Shown here: positions 8,210-16,062 of the stretch, one piece after another | Layout: each line of letters begins with the position of its first letter | How positions within the stretch are numbered: the first letter of the stretch is position 1 | From: Corynebacterium striatum ATCC 6940 | GTDB lineage: Bacteria; Actinomycetota; Actinomycetes; Mycobacteriales; Mycobacteriaceae | DNA: 33,534 nucleotides | Direction of reading: 5' to 3' | Assembly: GCF_000159135.1 (NCBI RefSeq) | Contig: NZ_GG667524.1 | Coordinates: 68,072 to 101,605, forward strand | Translations under genes and position numbers: made by a program | The notes under the pieces: generated by a model | The model's input: only the letters and a program-made list of their open reading frames with translations | Database searches by the model: none | Told to the model about the DNA's origin: nothing

Positions 8210-8800
8210 CTACTTGAAGCTAAACTCCAGCTCAGCATTATTATCTACTGACCTAATGATTCCCGTGTAGAAGTCTTTTGCCTGGTCCTGCAAGACACCC
8301 CGGTTGTCCGAAATGTTCTGTTTTTTCTCACCTTCATCAAGAATTTTCGAAACCGTATCGGCAGCATCGAGCTCGGGGGTAATCCAGCTAAGAGCACCAT
8401 TATCGTTGACGGCGGTCTTAAAATGCTCATCGGAGTGGCCAATGAAAATGAACCTCGGGATGGTCACTTTGTAGGCGTGCTCGCCGGTTTGCTCGACTTT
8501 TACGTCCTTGCCTTCGATTCCAAGTTTGGCCTTGTAAGAGTATTGCACGAACTGGGTGCGGTCAGTCCACGGAATACCGACGCCGAGTATCTCTTTATTC
8601 GATGAATTTTCGGCCAAGCCCTCGATGCCCAGGCTAAGCAGCACAACCTGTTCTTTCCGTTCCACAGACTTGATAACCTGTGTGTTCAACGCATCCCCCT
8701 GGGTGCCAATGATGCCCTTGTTCTGCAAAATTGCAACCCCGCCAAGCGCTACTACGGCGACCAAAAGAATGGCAATCAGGGCTGTCTTGAACTTTTTCAT
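8210..8800 (-). CDS. Membrane-anchored protein of unknown function, DUF4230-like
   Basis: A 196-residue protein with a basic N-terminus and one hydrophobic segment at about residues 7–26, which is either a membrane anchor or an uncleaved signal; no lipobox is visible. The rest is a soluble domain, presumably outside the membrane. The pattern of a beta-rich segment ending in YKVTIPRFIFIGHSDEHF, followed by a long helical tail, resembles the DUF4230 family, whose function is not known. I make that link from general pattern only. The start ATG has GAGGAAGT about nine bases upstream. The gene is on the same strand as the pfl operon but is separated from it by about 365 bases of control region, so a shared role cannot be claimed. 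Confidence 0.7.
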   Translation of the reverse strand: MKKFKTALIAILLVAVVALGGVAILQNKGIIGTQGDALNTQVIKSVERKEQVVLLSLGIEGLAENSSNKEILGVGIPWTDRTQFVQYSYKAKLGIEGKDVKVEQTGEHAYKVTIPRFIFIGHSDEHFKTAVNDNGALSWITPELDAADTVSKILDEGEKKQNISDNRGVLQDQAKDFYTGIIRSVDNNAELEFSFK

Positions 8801-9042
8801 GGCGGTTTACTTCCTCACTGTCAATGAATTGGCGGCCGTCTTTCCCGTGGCGGGCAATCGCAGCACGTACTTGGGATACGCGCCGAGATGCGCACGGGGA
8901 GGTCAGCAAAGTTTGTTGTCCATTGAGGTCATCGACGCCCCATCTCTTCCGATTCCCCATCGGACATAGTTGTGGTCTATTCGTTACTAAACGGACATAA
9001 AAAGCGCCAGATTCTGCCCTAATCCGGGCACAAACCGGGCAC
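8801..9042. other. Gene-poor spacer upstream of the DUF4230-like gene
   Basis: I see no gene here. It contains a small perfect inverted repeat, TCCGAT-N5-ATCGGA, at about 8949–8965, and presumably the promoter of the minus-strand gene starting at 8800. Confidence 0.4.
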
Positions 9043-9073
9043 AAACAAAGGCCCCCGCAGCAATGCGGAGGCC
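9043..9073 (-). terminator. Terminator of tRNA-Leu
   Basis: On the minus strand a 10-base-pair stem (GGCCTCCGCA/TGCGGGGGCC, one wobble) with a 4-base loop is followed by TTTGTTT. It starts six bases after the 3' end of the mature tRNA. Confidence 0.85.
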
Positions 9074-9078
9074 TGCTG

Positions 9079-9160
9079 TGCGCCCGGAGAGACTTGAACT
9101 CTCACGTCATAAGACACTAGAACCTAAATCTAGCGCGTCTGCCAATTCCGCCACGGGCGC
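9079..9160 (-). tRNA. tRNA-Leu (anticodon UAG)
   Basis: The 82-base sequence folds as a class II tRNA. The acceptor stem is GCGCCCG/CGGGCGC with discriminator A, the D region is TGGCGGAATTGGCAGACGCG, and the anticodon stem is CTAGA/TCTAG around the loop TTTAGGT (anticodon TAG, reading CUA). It has a long leucine-type variable arm and a T arm with GTTCAAGTC. CCA is not encoded. An intrinsic terminator follows directly, so it is a single-gene transcript. Confidence 0.96.
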
Positions 9161-9191
9161 ATTCATTACATTGGAACCACCACTCCACTCA

Positions 9192-9225
9192 AGTGTAGGG
9201 AGGAGTACCGCAATGCAACTGCGAC
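9192..9225 (-). promoter_or_regulatory. Candidate promoter of tRNA-Leu
   Basis: On the minus strand TACACT (9197–9192) lies 31 bases upstream of the mature tRNA 5' end, with TTGCAT-like sequence about 15 bases further up. Spacing and match are reasonable but not proven. Confidence 0.4.
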
Positions 9226-9359
9226 AGTAGTTTACACACTGATTTCAGTATCACTAAAACCAGGCGCGCGCGGGGACGCACCCGTTCCTTCCTACAACCG
9301 TGCGCCGCCCCACAATCGTGCTGGCTAAGGCATAAATCCACTTTTCTAAAAACAATGGG

Positions 9360-9375
9360 TAGGCTATTACGGGTG
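9360..9375 (+). promoter_or_regulatory. Leaderless promoter (-10 TAGGCT, 7-base gap, GTG)
   Basis: TAGGCT at 9360–9365 is followed by seven bases and the GTG at 9373. No Shine-Dalgarno is visible for this GTG or for the in-frame ATG at 9355. Confidence 0.55.
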
Positions 9376-9804
9376 AGCAACAACAGCGTGCCGAAAAAGC
9401 AGAAGTTGAAGGTGCGATGGTGGCATATCGTCCTCATCGCTTTTTTCGTAGTGCTCTTTTTGTTCCTCGCCTACTGGCAGTGGACCCGCTTTCGCTCCGG
9501 GTCGGGCACATTCCAGAACTTGGGCTATGCCCTCCAATGGCCACTCTTCGCAGTCTTTGTGGTCTACGCTTACAAGACAGCATTGAACTACGAGAACGAG
9601 CGTATTGAGGCTGAAAATGAGGCCTCCGCCATGGGCATTACCGACTACAAACATGAAGCGGCAGCTGAGAAAGAAAAACGCGGTGAGGTCACCAAGATCG
9701 ATGAGGACTTCCTTCCGCAGCGTCCGCAGATGGACGTGGAGACTTTCAATGCCATGAACCAACAGCGCCGCAAGCGCGGCGCCGCCTACGATGATCAGTT
9801 TTAG
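9373..9804 (+). CDS. Small membrane protein with cytoplasmic tail, LprD/Rv1343c position
   Basis: The 143-residue protein starts with a basic segment and has two hydrophobic segments, at about residues 17–35 and 47–66, followed by a charged tail with AENEASAMGITDYKHEA and a C-terminal QQRRKRGAAYDDQF. I do not recognise a functional domain. Its place next to a DUF3817 gene and facing rdgB–rph matches the M. tuberculosis order Rv1341–Rv1342c–Rv1343c, so it is probably the corynebacterial counterpart of Rv1343c (annotated LprD). No lipobox cysteine is present, so it is not a lipoprotein here. The ATG at 9355 would add six residues, but the GTG at 9373 is preferred because it fits the leaderless geometry and neither start has a ribosome site. 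Confidence 0.75.
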   Translation: MSNNSVPKKQKLKVRWWHIVLIAFFVVLFLFLAYWQWTRFRSGSGTFQNLGYALQWPLFAVFVVYAYKTALNYENERIEAENEASAMGITDYKHEAAAEKEKRGEVTKIDEDFLPQRPQMDVETFNAMNQQRRKRGAAYDDQF

Positions 9805-9815
9805 AAAGAGAATCC

Positions 9816-10166
9816 ATGACTAACCAAGTTCACCCAGACCGCCAGGCCCGCATCCGCGGCCCGCTGAAGTTCTTCTCCATCGCGGCAACGGTCACCGGTA
9901 TTTTCCTGCTCATCCTCGTAGCCCGCATGATCCTGCAGTACATCGTCGGCGTCGAGATTCCGCACTGGGCCACCTACATCGCGCAGGCCCACGGCCTCGC
10001 GTACATGGTCTACTTGGTCTCCATCTTGGTCCTCGGACCACGTGCACTGTGGCCGGCGGGCAAGCTCATCACTACCGCCCTCGCTGGTGTTGTTCCTTTC
10101 CTCTCCTTCTGGATGGAGCACAAGCGCCGCCTCGAAGTCACAGAACAGTTCCAGCTCAACCGCTAA
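9816..10166 (+). CDS. DUF3817 integral membrane protein
   Basis: A 116-residue protein with three hydrophobic segments (about residues 22–42, 50–75 and 80–100). The pattern FSIAATVTGIFLLILVARM, followed by AHGLAYMVYLVSILVLG, is typical of the DUF3817 family. The function is unknown; members occur across actinobacteria and firmicutes as small membrane proteins. It lies 11 bases after the previous gene, with GAAAGAGA before the ATG, so the two form an operon ending at the terminator downstream. It corresponds in position to Rv1342c of M. tuberculosis. Confidence 0.85.
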   Translation: MTNQVHPDRQARIRGPLKFFSIAATVTGIFLLILVARMILQYIVGVEIPHWATYIAQAHGLAYMVYLVSILVLGPRALWPAGKLITTALAGVVPFLSFWMEHKRRLEVTEQFQLNR

Positions 10167-10180
10167 TACCAGCGCGGCTA

Positions 10181-10201
10181 TGAGCACCGTTTCCGTGCTC
10201 A
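10181..10201 (+). repeat. Small hairpin TGAGCAC-N7-GTGCTCA
   Basis: Perfect 7-base arms directly after the DUF3817 stop codon and about 40 bases before the main terminator. No T tract follows, so it may be an RNA-stabilising 3' structure rather than a terminator. Confidence 0.4.
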
Positions 10202-10239
10202 AGCATGACTGAGCGTTAAAGCACACAAAACTTAAAATA

Positions 10240-10286
10240 AGCAGGGAGGCTCCGGCTAGCGCCGGTGTCTCCCTGCTTTTTGTTTT
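10240..10286. terminator. Bidirectional intrinsic terminator
   Basis: AGCAGGGAG and CTCCCTGCT arms with an inner CCGGC/GCCGG stem are followed on the plus strand by TTTTTGTTTT and flanked on the other side by an A-rich run (10227–10239). It serves the convergent DUF3817 gene and rdgB. Confidence 0.92.
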
Positions 10287-10313
10287 GCGAAATTAGTGCT
10301 TGCAGCCTGCTTA

Positions 10314-10925
10314 CTAGTTGATGGCTGCGAGCTGAGCGATGACGTCGGTGAGCTGCGCCAGCGCACGGCCGCGGTGAGAAACCGCGTTCTTTTCCTCGGG
10401 GCTCATCTCGGCGGAGGAACGCTGCTCGCCTTCCGGCTGGAAGAGCGGGTCATAGCCAAAGCCGTTCTCGCCCTGCGGCGCGCGCAGGAGCGTCCCTGGC
10501 CAGCGACCCTCGGCAACGTACTCCTTGCCGGCTGGCGTCACGAGCGCGCAAACCGAAACGAATGCAGCTGCCCTACGCTCGTCAGGAACGTCGGACATCT
10601 GCGCGAGCAACAGGTCATTGTTCGCCTGGTCATTGCCGTGCTGCCCGGACCAGCGTGCCGAGAGCACGCCCGGCATACCGTTGAGTTCTTCGACGGCGAT
10701 ACCCGAGTCATCCGCAATCGTGGCGATACCAGTATTGGCAACGCCAGCACGGGCCTTAATCAGTGCATTATCAGCAAACGTGCGCCCGTCCTCCACCGGT
10801 TCGTCATACGCTGGCACAGCGGAAAGCGACAGCAGTTCGACGCCTTCGATTCCCGCGTCTGCGAGGATGCGTTCGAGCTCTCCTAGCTTCTTCTTGTTAT
10901 TCGAGGCGACAAGGAGCTTTACCAT
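10314..10925 (-). CDS. rdgB: XTP/dITP diphosphatase (RdgB/HAM1 family)
   Basis: A 203-residue Ham1-type pyrophosphatase that removes dITP, XTP and related non-canonical nucleotides from the pool. It shows the substrate-loop start [14 protein letters not shown], the metal-binding and catalytic segment [20 protein letters not shown], and the base-recognition motif GFGYDPLF. The ATG overlaps the stop of rph by seven bases (ATGGTAA), so the two are translationally coupled. A terminator follows. The cluster order matches Rv1341 next to rphA in M. tuberculosis. Confidence 0.95.
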   Translation of the reverse strand: MVKLLVASNNKKKLGELERILADAGIEGVELLSLSAVPAYDEPVEDGRTFADNALIKARAGVANTGIATIADDSGIAVEELNGMPGVLSARWSGQHGNDQANNDLLLAQMSDVPDERRAAAFVSVCALVTPAGKEYVAEGRWPGTLLRAPQGENGFGYDPLFQPEGEQRSSAEMSPEEKNAVSHRGRALAQLTDVIAQLAAIN

Positions 10926-11647
10926 CCCAGCGCTGCCTTCTGTGCCTCGATCAGCTCCTCGCAGCCCTTCTGCGCCACATCGAGCATGGAGTTCAGCTCG
11001 TCGCGGCCGAACAGGCCGTGCTCGCCGGTGCCCTGAATCTCCACGAAGTCACCGCCTTCCTGCATGACCACGTTGAGGTCAACTTCCGCGCGGGAGTCCT
11101 CCTCATATGGCAAGTCCAGGCAAATCTGACCGTCGATGATGCCCACGGAAACCGCAGCAACAGGGTCCAAGAGAGGCTCACCAGGGACGACGCCCTCGGA
11201 CTTCAAGTACTCAATCGCATCCGCCAAGGCCACATAAGCACCGGTGATGGACGCGGTGCGGGTACCACCATCAGCCTGGAGCACATCGCAGTCGAGCTGA
11301 ATGGTGTTTTCACCCAGCTCAGAAAGGTCCACGGCGGCACGCAGGGATCGACCCACCAAGCGGGAAATCTCGTGGGTGCGTCCCTTGACCTTGCCCTTCA
11401 TGGACTCACGCGGCATGCGGTCGTGGGTGGCAGCCGGCAGCATGGAGTACTCAGCGGTCAGCCAGCCTTCACCGGAATCTTTCTTAAAGCGCGGCACACC
11501 GAACTCGACGGAGGCAGTGCACATCACGCGGGTGTTGCCGAACTCAACGAGCACGGAGCCCGCCGGGTTGGTGGTGAAGTTACGGGTAATGCGAACGCTA
11601 CGCATCTGGTCGAGCGCGCGACCATCGGCACGAGAAAAATCAGTCAT
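10919..11647 (-). CDS. rph: Ribonuclease PH
   Basis: The 242-residue phosphorolytic 3'-to-5' exoribonuclease trims tRNA 3' ends. Family features are the start [54 protein letters not shown] (RNA and phosphate site), [19 protein letters not shown], and a late [21 protein letters not shown] longer start at 11656 is possible, but the ATG at 11647 sits seven bases after TAGGGT without a Shine-Dalgarno, as for other genes here. The rph–rdgB pair overlaps, and the MBL gene ends 22 bases upstream of the rph start. Confidence 0.95.
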   Translation of the reverse strand: MTDFSRADGRALDQMRSVRITRNFTTNPAGSVLVEFGNTRVMCTASVEFGVPRFKKDSGEGWLTAEYSMLPAATHDRMPRESMKGKVKGRTHEISRLVGRSLRAAVDLSELGENTIQLDCDVLQADGGTRTASITGAYVALADAIEYLKSEGVVPGEPLLDPVAAVSVGIIDGQICLDLPYEEDSRAEVDLNVVMQEGGDFVEIQGTGEHGLFGRDELNSMLDVAQKGCEELIEAQKAALGW

Positions 11648-11660
11648 GCCCACCACCCTA
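11645..11660 (-). promoter_or_regulatory. Leaderless promoter of rph (-10 TAGGGT, 7-base gap, ATG)
   Basis: On the minus strand TAGGGT (11660–11655), seven bases, then ATG at 11647. It lies in the short gap after the MBL gene, so rph–rdgB may have their own transcript. Confidence 0.55.
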
Positions 11661-11669
11661 CCGGCTTAG

Positions 11670-12437
11670 CTAGAGCTCAAACTCCATGCCCGGCGCGCCC
11701 AGGATGATCTCCCCCTTGAATTCCGCTTGCGCAGCACGCAACGTTGCCGCGGTGTCGCCCCAGGGCTGCAGGTGAACGAGCACCAGCTTTGCGACGCCGG
11801 ACTCACGTGCCACGCGTCCCGCTTCCGCACCCGACATGTGCATGTTCGGGGCCTTGCCCTCAGAGGTCTCGCCCCAGGCGGCTTCGCAAAGAAACACATC
11901 GGCGCCCCGTGCGGCGTCGACAAGCGCAGGTGTAAACGCCGTATCCCCAGAGTAAGCAATGGTCTTGCCCGTCTTGGCATGTTCCATGCGCAACGCATAC
12001 GCCTCAACTGGGTGGATGACCCTAAAGGGCGTCATGTAGACGTCATCGAGCAGCTGACGCTCGCGGTCGATCCACGGGGAAAAAGCGAAGGTATCCGACA
12101 TGTCGTCGACGCCATCGACCTCATCAGCGGACAAGCGCCCCAGATGGCGAGGCGCATGCTCCGGCCCAATGCAGAAGTTGCGTGAAGCCGCAGGCGCGGT
12201 GGGATGGAAGCGGCGCCAGACCATCAGGGACGGAAAGTCCAGGCAGTGATCAGCGTGGAGATGGCTAAAGGTGATGTGCGCATCGCAAGGATCCTGCACT
12301 TCTTGGAGGCGAGCAAGCGTGCCCGGGCCCATGTCCATCACGATGGATGGCGCGTCCGGGAAGGACACAACGTATCCGGAGGCAGCGTTTCCCGGGACGG
12401 GAACTGAGCCGGAACAGCCAAGAATCGTCAGCTTCAT
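11670..12437 (-). CDS. Metallo-beta-lactamase-fold hydrolase, probable CpdA/Rv1339-type cAMP phosphodiesterase
   Basis: The 255-residue MBL-fold enzyme carries the metal motif H-x-H-x-D-H at residues 59–64 (SHLHADHC), then YSGDTAF with the bridging Asp, and a late LVLVHLQPWGD with a metal-binding His. Its place beside murI and rph matches Rv1339 of M. tuberculosis, reported as an atypical cAMP phosphodiesterase, and CpdA of C. glutamicum as I recall it; this assignment rests on family and position. Degrading cAMP would tune the GlxR regulon. A start 41 codons upstream is open but unlikely. At the chosen ATG (12437) the sequence begins MKLTILGCSGS like its relatives. No Shine-Dalgarno is seen; a weak AACTAT lies seven bases before the ATG. 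Confidence 0.85.
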   Translation of the reverse strand: MKLTILGCSGSVPVPGNAASGYVVSFPDAPSIVMDMGPGTLARLQEVQDPCDAHITFSHLHADHCLDFPSLMVWRRFHPTAPAASRNFCIGPEHAPRHLGRLSADEVDGVDDMSDTFAFSPWIDRERQLLDDVYMTPFRVIHPVEAYALRMEHAKTGKTIAYSGDTAFTPALVDAARGADVFLCEAAWGETSEGKAPNMHMSGAEAGRVARESGVAKLVLVHLQPWGDTAATLRAAQAEFKGEIILGAPGMEFEL

Positions 12438-12530
12438 GGGTTCAATAGTTCCACGAAACCTTCTCGATTGCTGGATTTGGGGTGAAAATGACCTAAAGCA
12501 GTCTAAGCAGCCACAGGTCACATTTCTAGG

Positions 12531-12546
12531 GCAGGCACCTGCCTGC
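12531..12546. repeat. Perfect palindrome GCAGGCA-CC-TGCCTGC
   Basis: A 16-base inverted repeat in the spacer between murI and the MBL gene, 33 bases beyond the murI stop codon. It could be a weak transcription stop or a binding site; no T tract follows on the minus strand. Confidence 0.4.
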
Positions 12547-12578
12547 AGCACTAGATTCACACACGTGAGCCGTGCATT

Positions 12579-13355
12579 TTAGATCTGCGGGCCTAGAAAA
12601 CGCGTGGCTAGGCGGGAGAAAGTCTCTGGGTCTCCGGTGGACTCAAACTTGCGCACCGCTTCTTGTCCCTCCGGCGCCAGCATGTCGGTCTCCGTCAAAG
12701 TTCGCATGACGTCCTTGGCCGTTTCCTCCGCAGAGGAGACCAAAGTGACGTTGTCCCCCATCGCCAACTGAATAACGCCGGTCAGCAACGGGTAGTGGGT
12801 ACATCCCAGCACCAATGTATCCACGCCTACGGACTGCAGGGGCGCAAGGTAGCCCTCGGCGACACCTAGGATCTGACGCCCAGCGGTAATGCCGCGCTCA
12901 ACGAAACCGACGAAGTCAGGGCAGGCGACGGCGTGGGCCTCCACGTGCGGGTTAACGGCAAAGAGGTCCTGATAAGCCCCGGAGTTCACGGTGCCTTCGG
13001 TACCGATGACGCCAATCTTTCCGTTACGGGTCGTGGCAATCGCACGGCGCACTGCTGGGCGGATGACCTCCACCACCGGGATGTCGTAGCGCTCGCGGGC
13101 ATCGTGTAAGAAGGCCGCAGTAGCTGTGTTGCAGGCGATGACGATCATCTTGCAGCCGCGCTCCACCAGCTCGTCAGCGATCTTCGTGGAGAGCTCGCGC
13201 ACCTCCGCGATGGGACGCGGGCCATACGGGGAATGCTCGGTGTCGCCGATGTAGATCACCGACTCGTTGGGCAGCTGCTCAATAATCGTGCGCGCCACGG
13301 TAAGTCCGCCCACGCCCGAGTCGAAAATTCCAATAGGCGAGGTTGCGTCCGGCAT
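12579..13355 (-). CDS. murI: Glutamate racemase
   Basis: A 258-residue enzyme making D-glutamate for peptidoglycan. It has the N-terminal substrate motif [12 protein letters not shown] (Asp12, Ser13) and the two catalytic cysteines, Cys75 in VIACNTATA and Cys185 in [11 protein letters not shown]. The length is normal for the family. Its ATG overlaps the stop of the rhomboid gene (TAATG), so the two are coupled. This order (rhomboid, murI, MBL enzyme, rph) is conserved in M. tuberculosis. Confidence 0.96.
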   Translation of the reverse strand: MPDATSPIGIFDSGVGGLTVARTIIEQLPNESVIYIGDTEHSPYGPRPIAEVRELSTKIADELVERGCKMIVIACNTATAAFLHDARERYDIPVVEVIRPAVRRAIATTRNGKIGVIGTEGTVNSGAYQDLFAVNPHVEAHAVACPDFVGFVERGITAGRQILGVAEGYLAPLQSVGVDTLVLGCTHYPLLTGVIQLAMGDNVTLVSSAEETAKDVMRTLTETDMLAPEGQEAVRKFESTGDPETFSRLATRFLGPQI

Positions 13356-14047
13356 TAGCGCTTCGCCACCTTTACCGGGTCATCCGATGTGATAGTCATG
13401 CCGGCAATCACGCCACCAATTGCACCGAAAAGGTGGCCCTGCCAGGACACGCCTTCATAGACCGGCAGCACGCCCCACACCAGGCCGGAGTAGGCAAAGC
13501 CGAGAACCACGCCCAGTGCCGTTTGCGAGAAGGAACGGTTAAACAGGCCGCGGATAATAAGGTAGGCCAGCCAGCCATAGACCAGCGAGGATGCGCCGAT
13601 GTGGGAGGTACCCGGCCCACCCAGCAACCATGTGCCGATGCCGGCGACCAGTACGGTGATAATGGTGACTTCCCACCAGGCCTTGCGTCCGGACAAGCCG
13701 ATGAGGAAGCAGAAGATTGCGCCCGGCACGGAGTTACCGATGAGGTGCTCGAAGTTCGCGTGCAAGAGCGGGGCGGTAAAGATGCCCCAGATGCCGTTGA
13801 AGTCGAGGGGGCGAATGCCGTAGTTCGACAGCGCCCCGCCGAAGATGAGGAAGTTGGTTATCTGGACGAGCCATTCCACCACGAGGAAGCCCACGGCGAG
13901 GCTGATGCCAGTGCGGATGCGGCCACCGCGCGTGTAGTTCTTCGAGTCGCCGCGGTTTGTGCGCACGGGCGAAGAAGCGCCGTGGGGCTGGTTTGCCCCG
14001 AAGGCTGAATTAGGGAAGGAATATCCAGAGGTGCCACCTGAAGTCAT
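13355..14047 (-). CDS. Rhomboid-family intramembrane serine protease
   Basis: The 230-residue membrane protein has a roughly 45-residue polar N-terminus, then about six hydrophobic segments. The rhomboid core is present: [10 protein letters not shown] at about residues 97–106, the serine motif G-A-S-S with Ser153, and the histidine motif G-H-L-F-G with His205. The residue after the catalytic Ser is Ser rather than the usual Gly. The Ser–His dyad is intact, so activity is likely, cutting substrates inside the membrane. It is the counterpart of Rv1337. Its TAA overlaps the murI ATG. The ATG at 14047 has no clear Shine-Dalgarno; TAGAGT lies ten bases upstream. Confidence 0.88.
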   Translation of the reverse strand: MTSGGTSGYSFPNSAFGANQPHGASSPVRTNRGDSKNYTRGGRIRTGISLAVGFLVVEWLVQITNFLIFGGALSNYGIRPLDFNGIWGIFTAPLLHANFEHLIGNSVPGAIFCFLIGLSGRKAWWEVTIITVLVAGIGTWLLGGPGTSHIGASSLVYGWLAYLIIRGLFNRSFSQTALGVVLGFAYSGLVWGVLPVYEGVSWQGHLFGAIGGVIAGMTITSDDPVKVAKR

Positions 14048-14060
14048 AATGGCAACAACT

Positions 14061-15047
14061 CTAGTCCAGCAACGAAGAATAAGTCTCTAATCCCAGGCCA
14101 GGATTAGCTTTCACAATTGCCACAACGATTGCTTGTTCCACGGCTTCGGCCGCAGCCTGACACAGCGCTGCCATGGTTAGGGTGTCGACGCCCCGCGTTG
14201 CGGTATCTGACGCCGTCGACAGTGCAAAGAGCGTATCCCCGTCCAGCGGCGAGTGCGCCGGGTGAATCGCGCGTGCGATTCCATCGTGCCCTGTCAGCGC
14301 CAAGCGCTTGGCCTGGGCCTTGGTCAGTGGGGCGTCGCAAAGCACAGCTCCGATGGTGGTGTTGAGCTTGGACTCCGCCGGGTGACGCAGCACCGCGAAA
14401 CGCTCCAGGTTCACTGCCTGCTCATCTGGGGCGCCGAACAGACGGCCCGTGCGCGGGTCCACGACGCTACCGACCGGATTGGCCACCACCACGGCACCCA
14501 CAGCGAAGGTCCCCTGCGGGGTTTCCACTGGCAGCTCGGCCAAGCCAAAGCCGCCGCGCATCTTTCCGGCGGTTGCGCCCACTCCCGCGCCCACGGTTCC
14601 GGTTGACGCATCATGCTTGGCGACGGCGCGCTTTACCGCCTCCGCGCCATCTTCAGCGGTGGGGCGCTCGTCACCCAGTAGCAAATCAAAGATGACCGCG
14701 CCGGGCACGATGGGAACGCGCGGACCTGGCTTGCCCTCGCCAAGGACCGGGAAACCAATTCCCTGGGATTCCAGCTCGCGCATAACGCCGTCAGCAGCAG
14801 CCAAGCCAAAGGCCGAGCCGCCCGCCAACGTGATGGCATGGACGCGCTCGACGGTATTGTGTGGTTCCAGCAGATCCGTCTCGCGGGTGCCTGGTCCGCC
14901 GCCACGCACATCGATGCTAGCGACCGCGCCTTGCGAGCCACAGTACAGAACCGTCACGCCCGTGTTGTTGTGGCTGACGTGGCCAATCGACACTCCGGTG
15001 GGACCAAAGAGGCCGGACGTTGTGGCAGGCGATGGTACGTCAGACAC
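14061..15047 (-). CDS. P1 family peptidase (DmpA-like, peptidase family S58)
   Basis: A 328-residue N-terminal-nucleophile type hydrolase related to L-aminopeptidase/D-esterase DmpA. Family features include VGHVSHN-like GVSIGHVSHNNTGVTV, AITLAGGSAFGLAAADGV, and the self-cleavage region S-K-L-N-T-T-I-G-A-V, where Thr230 after Asn229 would become the nucleophile after autoprocessing. The later HSPLDGDTLFALSTA is the conserved C-terminal piece. The position between DUF2017 and the rhomboid–murI cluster matches Rv1333. The start is GTG, four bases from the stop of the DUF2017 gene, so coupling is likely. The natural substrate is unknown. Confidence 0.87.
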   Translation of the reverse strand: MSDVPSPATTSGLFGPTGVSIGHVSHNNTGVTVLYCGSQGAVASIDVRGGGPGTRETDLLEPHNTVERVHAITLAGGSAFGLAAADGVMRELESQGIGFPVLGEGKPGPRVPIVPGAVIFDLLLGDERPTAEDGAEAVKRAVAKHDASTGTVGAGVGATAGKMRGGFGLAELPVETPQGTFAVGAVVVANPVGSVVDPRTGRLFGAPDEQAVNLERFAVLRHPAESKLNTTIGAVLCDAPLTKAQAKRLALTGHDGIARAIHPAHSPLDGDTLFALSTASDTATRGVDTLTMAALCQAAAEAVEQAIVVAIVKANPGLGLETYSSLLD

Positions 15048-15050
15048 TGT

Positions 15051-15587
15051 CTATCCCATCAACACTTGGAGAAGGGAATCCTGGCAATAAGCCAGCCATT
15101 CCACCAATGTGTCGCGGTCATCCTGCATCGACTCCTCGGGGACGTCACCGGCGGCAACGAAAAGGCGCAGATCATTGAGACCAATCAGGAACGCATGCGC
15201 TTCCTCTTCGGAGATCGTGACCTCTACCCCACCGGTTGGGCCGAGTGCGGCGTTGATGACCTGCAGGTTCTGTAGCTTCGCACGGGCGATGTCATTCTCG
15301 TGCAAGGAACGCAGCAGCGAATTATCGCCGTCGTATTCTTCGTCCCCAGGTTTTTCAAAGTCTGGGAACAGGCGCGCCAGGGAAGGATCCTCTGGAGCTT
15401 CTGTGTGGCCGGTGGGCATGTCCAGCATTTGTGCCAGTTCGTCCTTGGGGGCGGACTGTGCACGGGCGATGATTGCTTCCGAGACGGTGGCCGTGAGATC
15501 ACCTAAAACCTCGCGCTCCATGGGCTCCAAGACGGTGGTGAACTTGGCCGCACGCATGAGCGACTTCTTCTTTTTCCAAGCCTGCAT
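15051..15587 (-). CDS. DUF2017 family protein
   Basis: A 178-residue soluble, acidic protein of the actinobacterial DUF2017 family, recognised from its position between clpS and the P1 peptidase (as Rv1332 in M. tuberculosis) and from typical segments such as TVLEPMEREVLGDLTATVSEAI near the start, ARLFPD in the middle, and a C-terminal LNDLRLFVA. The function is not known. Constant adjacency to clpS suggests a link to protein turnover, but that is only inference. The start ATG lies 17 bases after the clpS stop, and the stop lies three bases before the next gene's GTG. Confidence 0.82.
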   Translation of the reverse strand: MQAWKKKKSLMRAAKFTTVLEPMEREVLGDLTATVSEAIIARAQSAPKDELAQMLDMPTGHTEAPEDPSLARLFPDFEKPGDEEYDGDNSLLRSLHENDIARAKLQNLQVINAALGPTGGVEVTISEEEAHAFLIGLNDLRLFVAAGDVPEESMQDDRDTLVEWLAYCQDSLLQVLMG

Positions 15588-15604
15588 TAGCTGTAGTTAC
15601 TCCC

Positions 15605-15955
15605 TTAGCCCGCCTGCTGCATCGTGGCCCAAAGGCCAGCGATCTGGAGCTTTTTGACGTCGGCTTCTACTTTGTCACGCTCGCCCGTGGACACCGCGGC
15701 TTTACCCTCGGTGTGGACTTGCATCATCAGCTCATTGGCGCGTTTTTTGTCATAGCCCAGAACCGTCTGAAAGACGTAGGAAACATAGCTCATCAGGTTG
15801 ACTGGATCATCCCAAACGATGCACATCCAAGGCAGGTTTTCGCTGGATGCAACATCGACCTCAATGGCCTCATCCAGTTCAGGAGTAGCCATCGGTGACC
15901 CGAGGCGGACTCCACCGCCTGGCAGGGCAACTAATTGGGCAAAGTGCGGATTCAT
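15605..15955 (-). CDS. clpS: ATP-dependent Clp protease adaptor ClpS
   Basis: The ClpS adaptor hands N-degron proteins to the ClpC or ClpA unfoldase. The core is unmistakable: [40 protein letters not shown] and the C-terminal [10 protein letters not shown]. The start is uncertain. ATG 15892 gives 95 residues, close to the usual length, but has no ribosome site. ATG 15955, in frame, gives 116 residues, adding [14 protein letters not shown] and further residues, and lies exactly seven bases after TAGGGT, the leaderless geometry repeated across this window. I chose 15955 on that basis; homology alone would favour 15892. Confidence 0.9.
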   Translation of the reverse strand: MNPHFAQLVALPGGGVRLGSPMATPELDEAIEVDVASSENLPWMCIVWDDPVNLMSYVSYVFQTVLGYDKKRANELMMQVHTEGKAAVSTGERDKVEADVKKLQIAGLWATMQQAG

Positions 15956-15968
15956 GCCCTCTACCCTA
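15953..15968 (-). promoter_or_regulatory. Leaderless promoter of clpS (-10 TAGGGT, 7-base gap, ATG)
   Basis: On the minus strand TAGGGT (15968–15963), seven bases, then ATG 15955 in frame with clpS. It should drive clpS, the DUF2017 gene and the P1 peptidase together. Confidence 0.55.
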
Positions 15969-16062
15969 ACCAATTTTCGCCCCCGACACTGAAAATTCAC
16001 GATAGACTGACGGGGATTCTCACTGTATTTCATGTTTCCCCGAGCTTCAGGAATACCCAACG

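Noticed and set aside
12438..12560. An N-terminal extension of the MBL hydrolase with several cysteines
   Set aside because: Homologs begin at MKLTILGCSGS; the upstream codons contain a palindrome and have no start signal.
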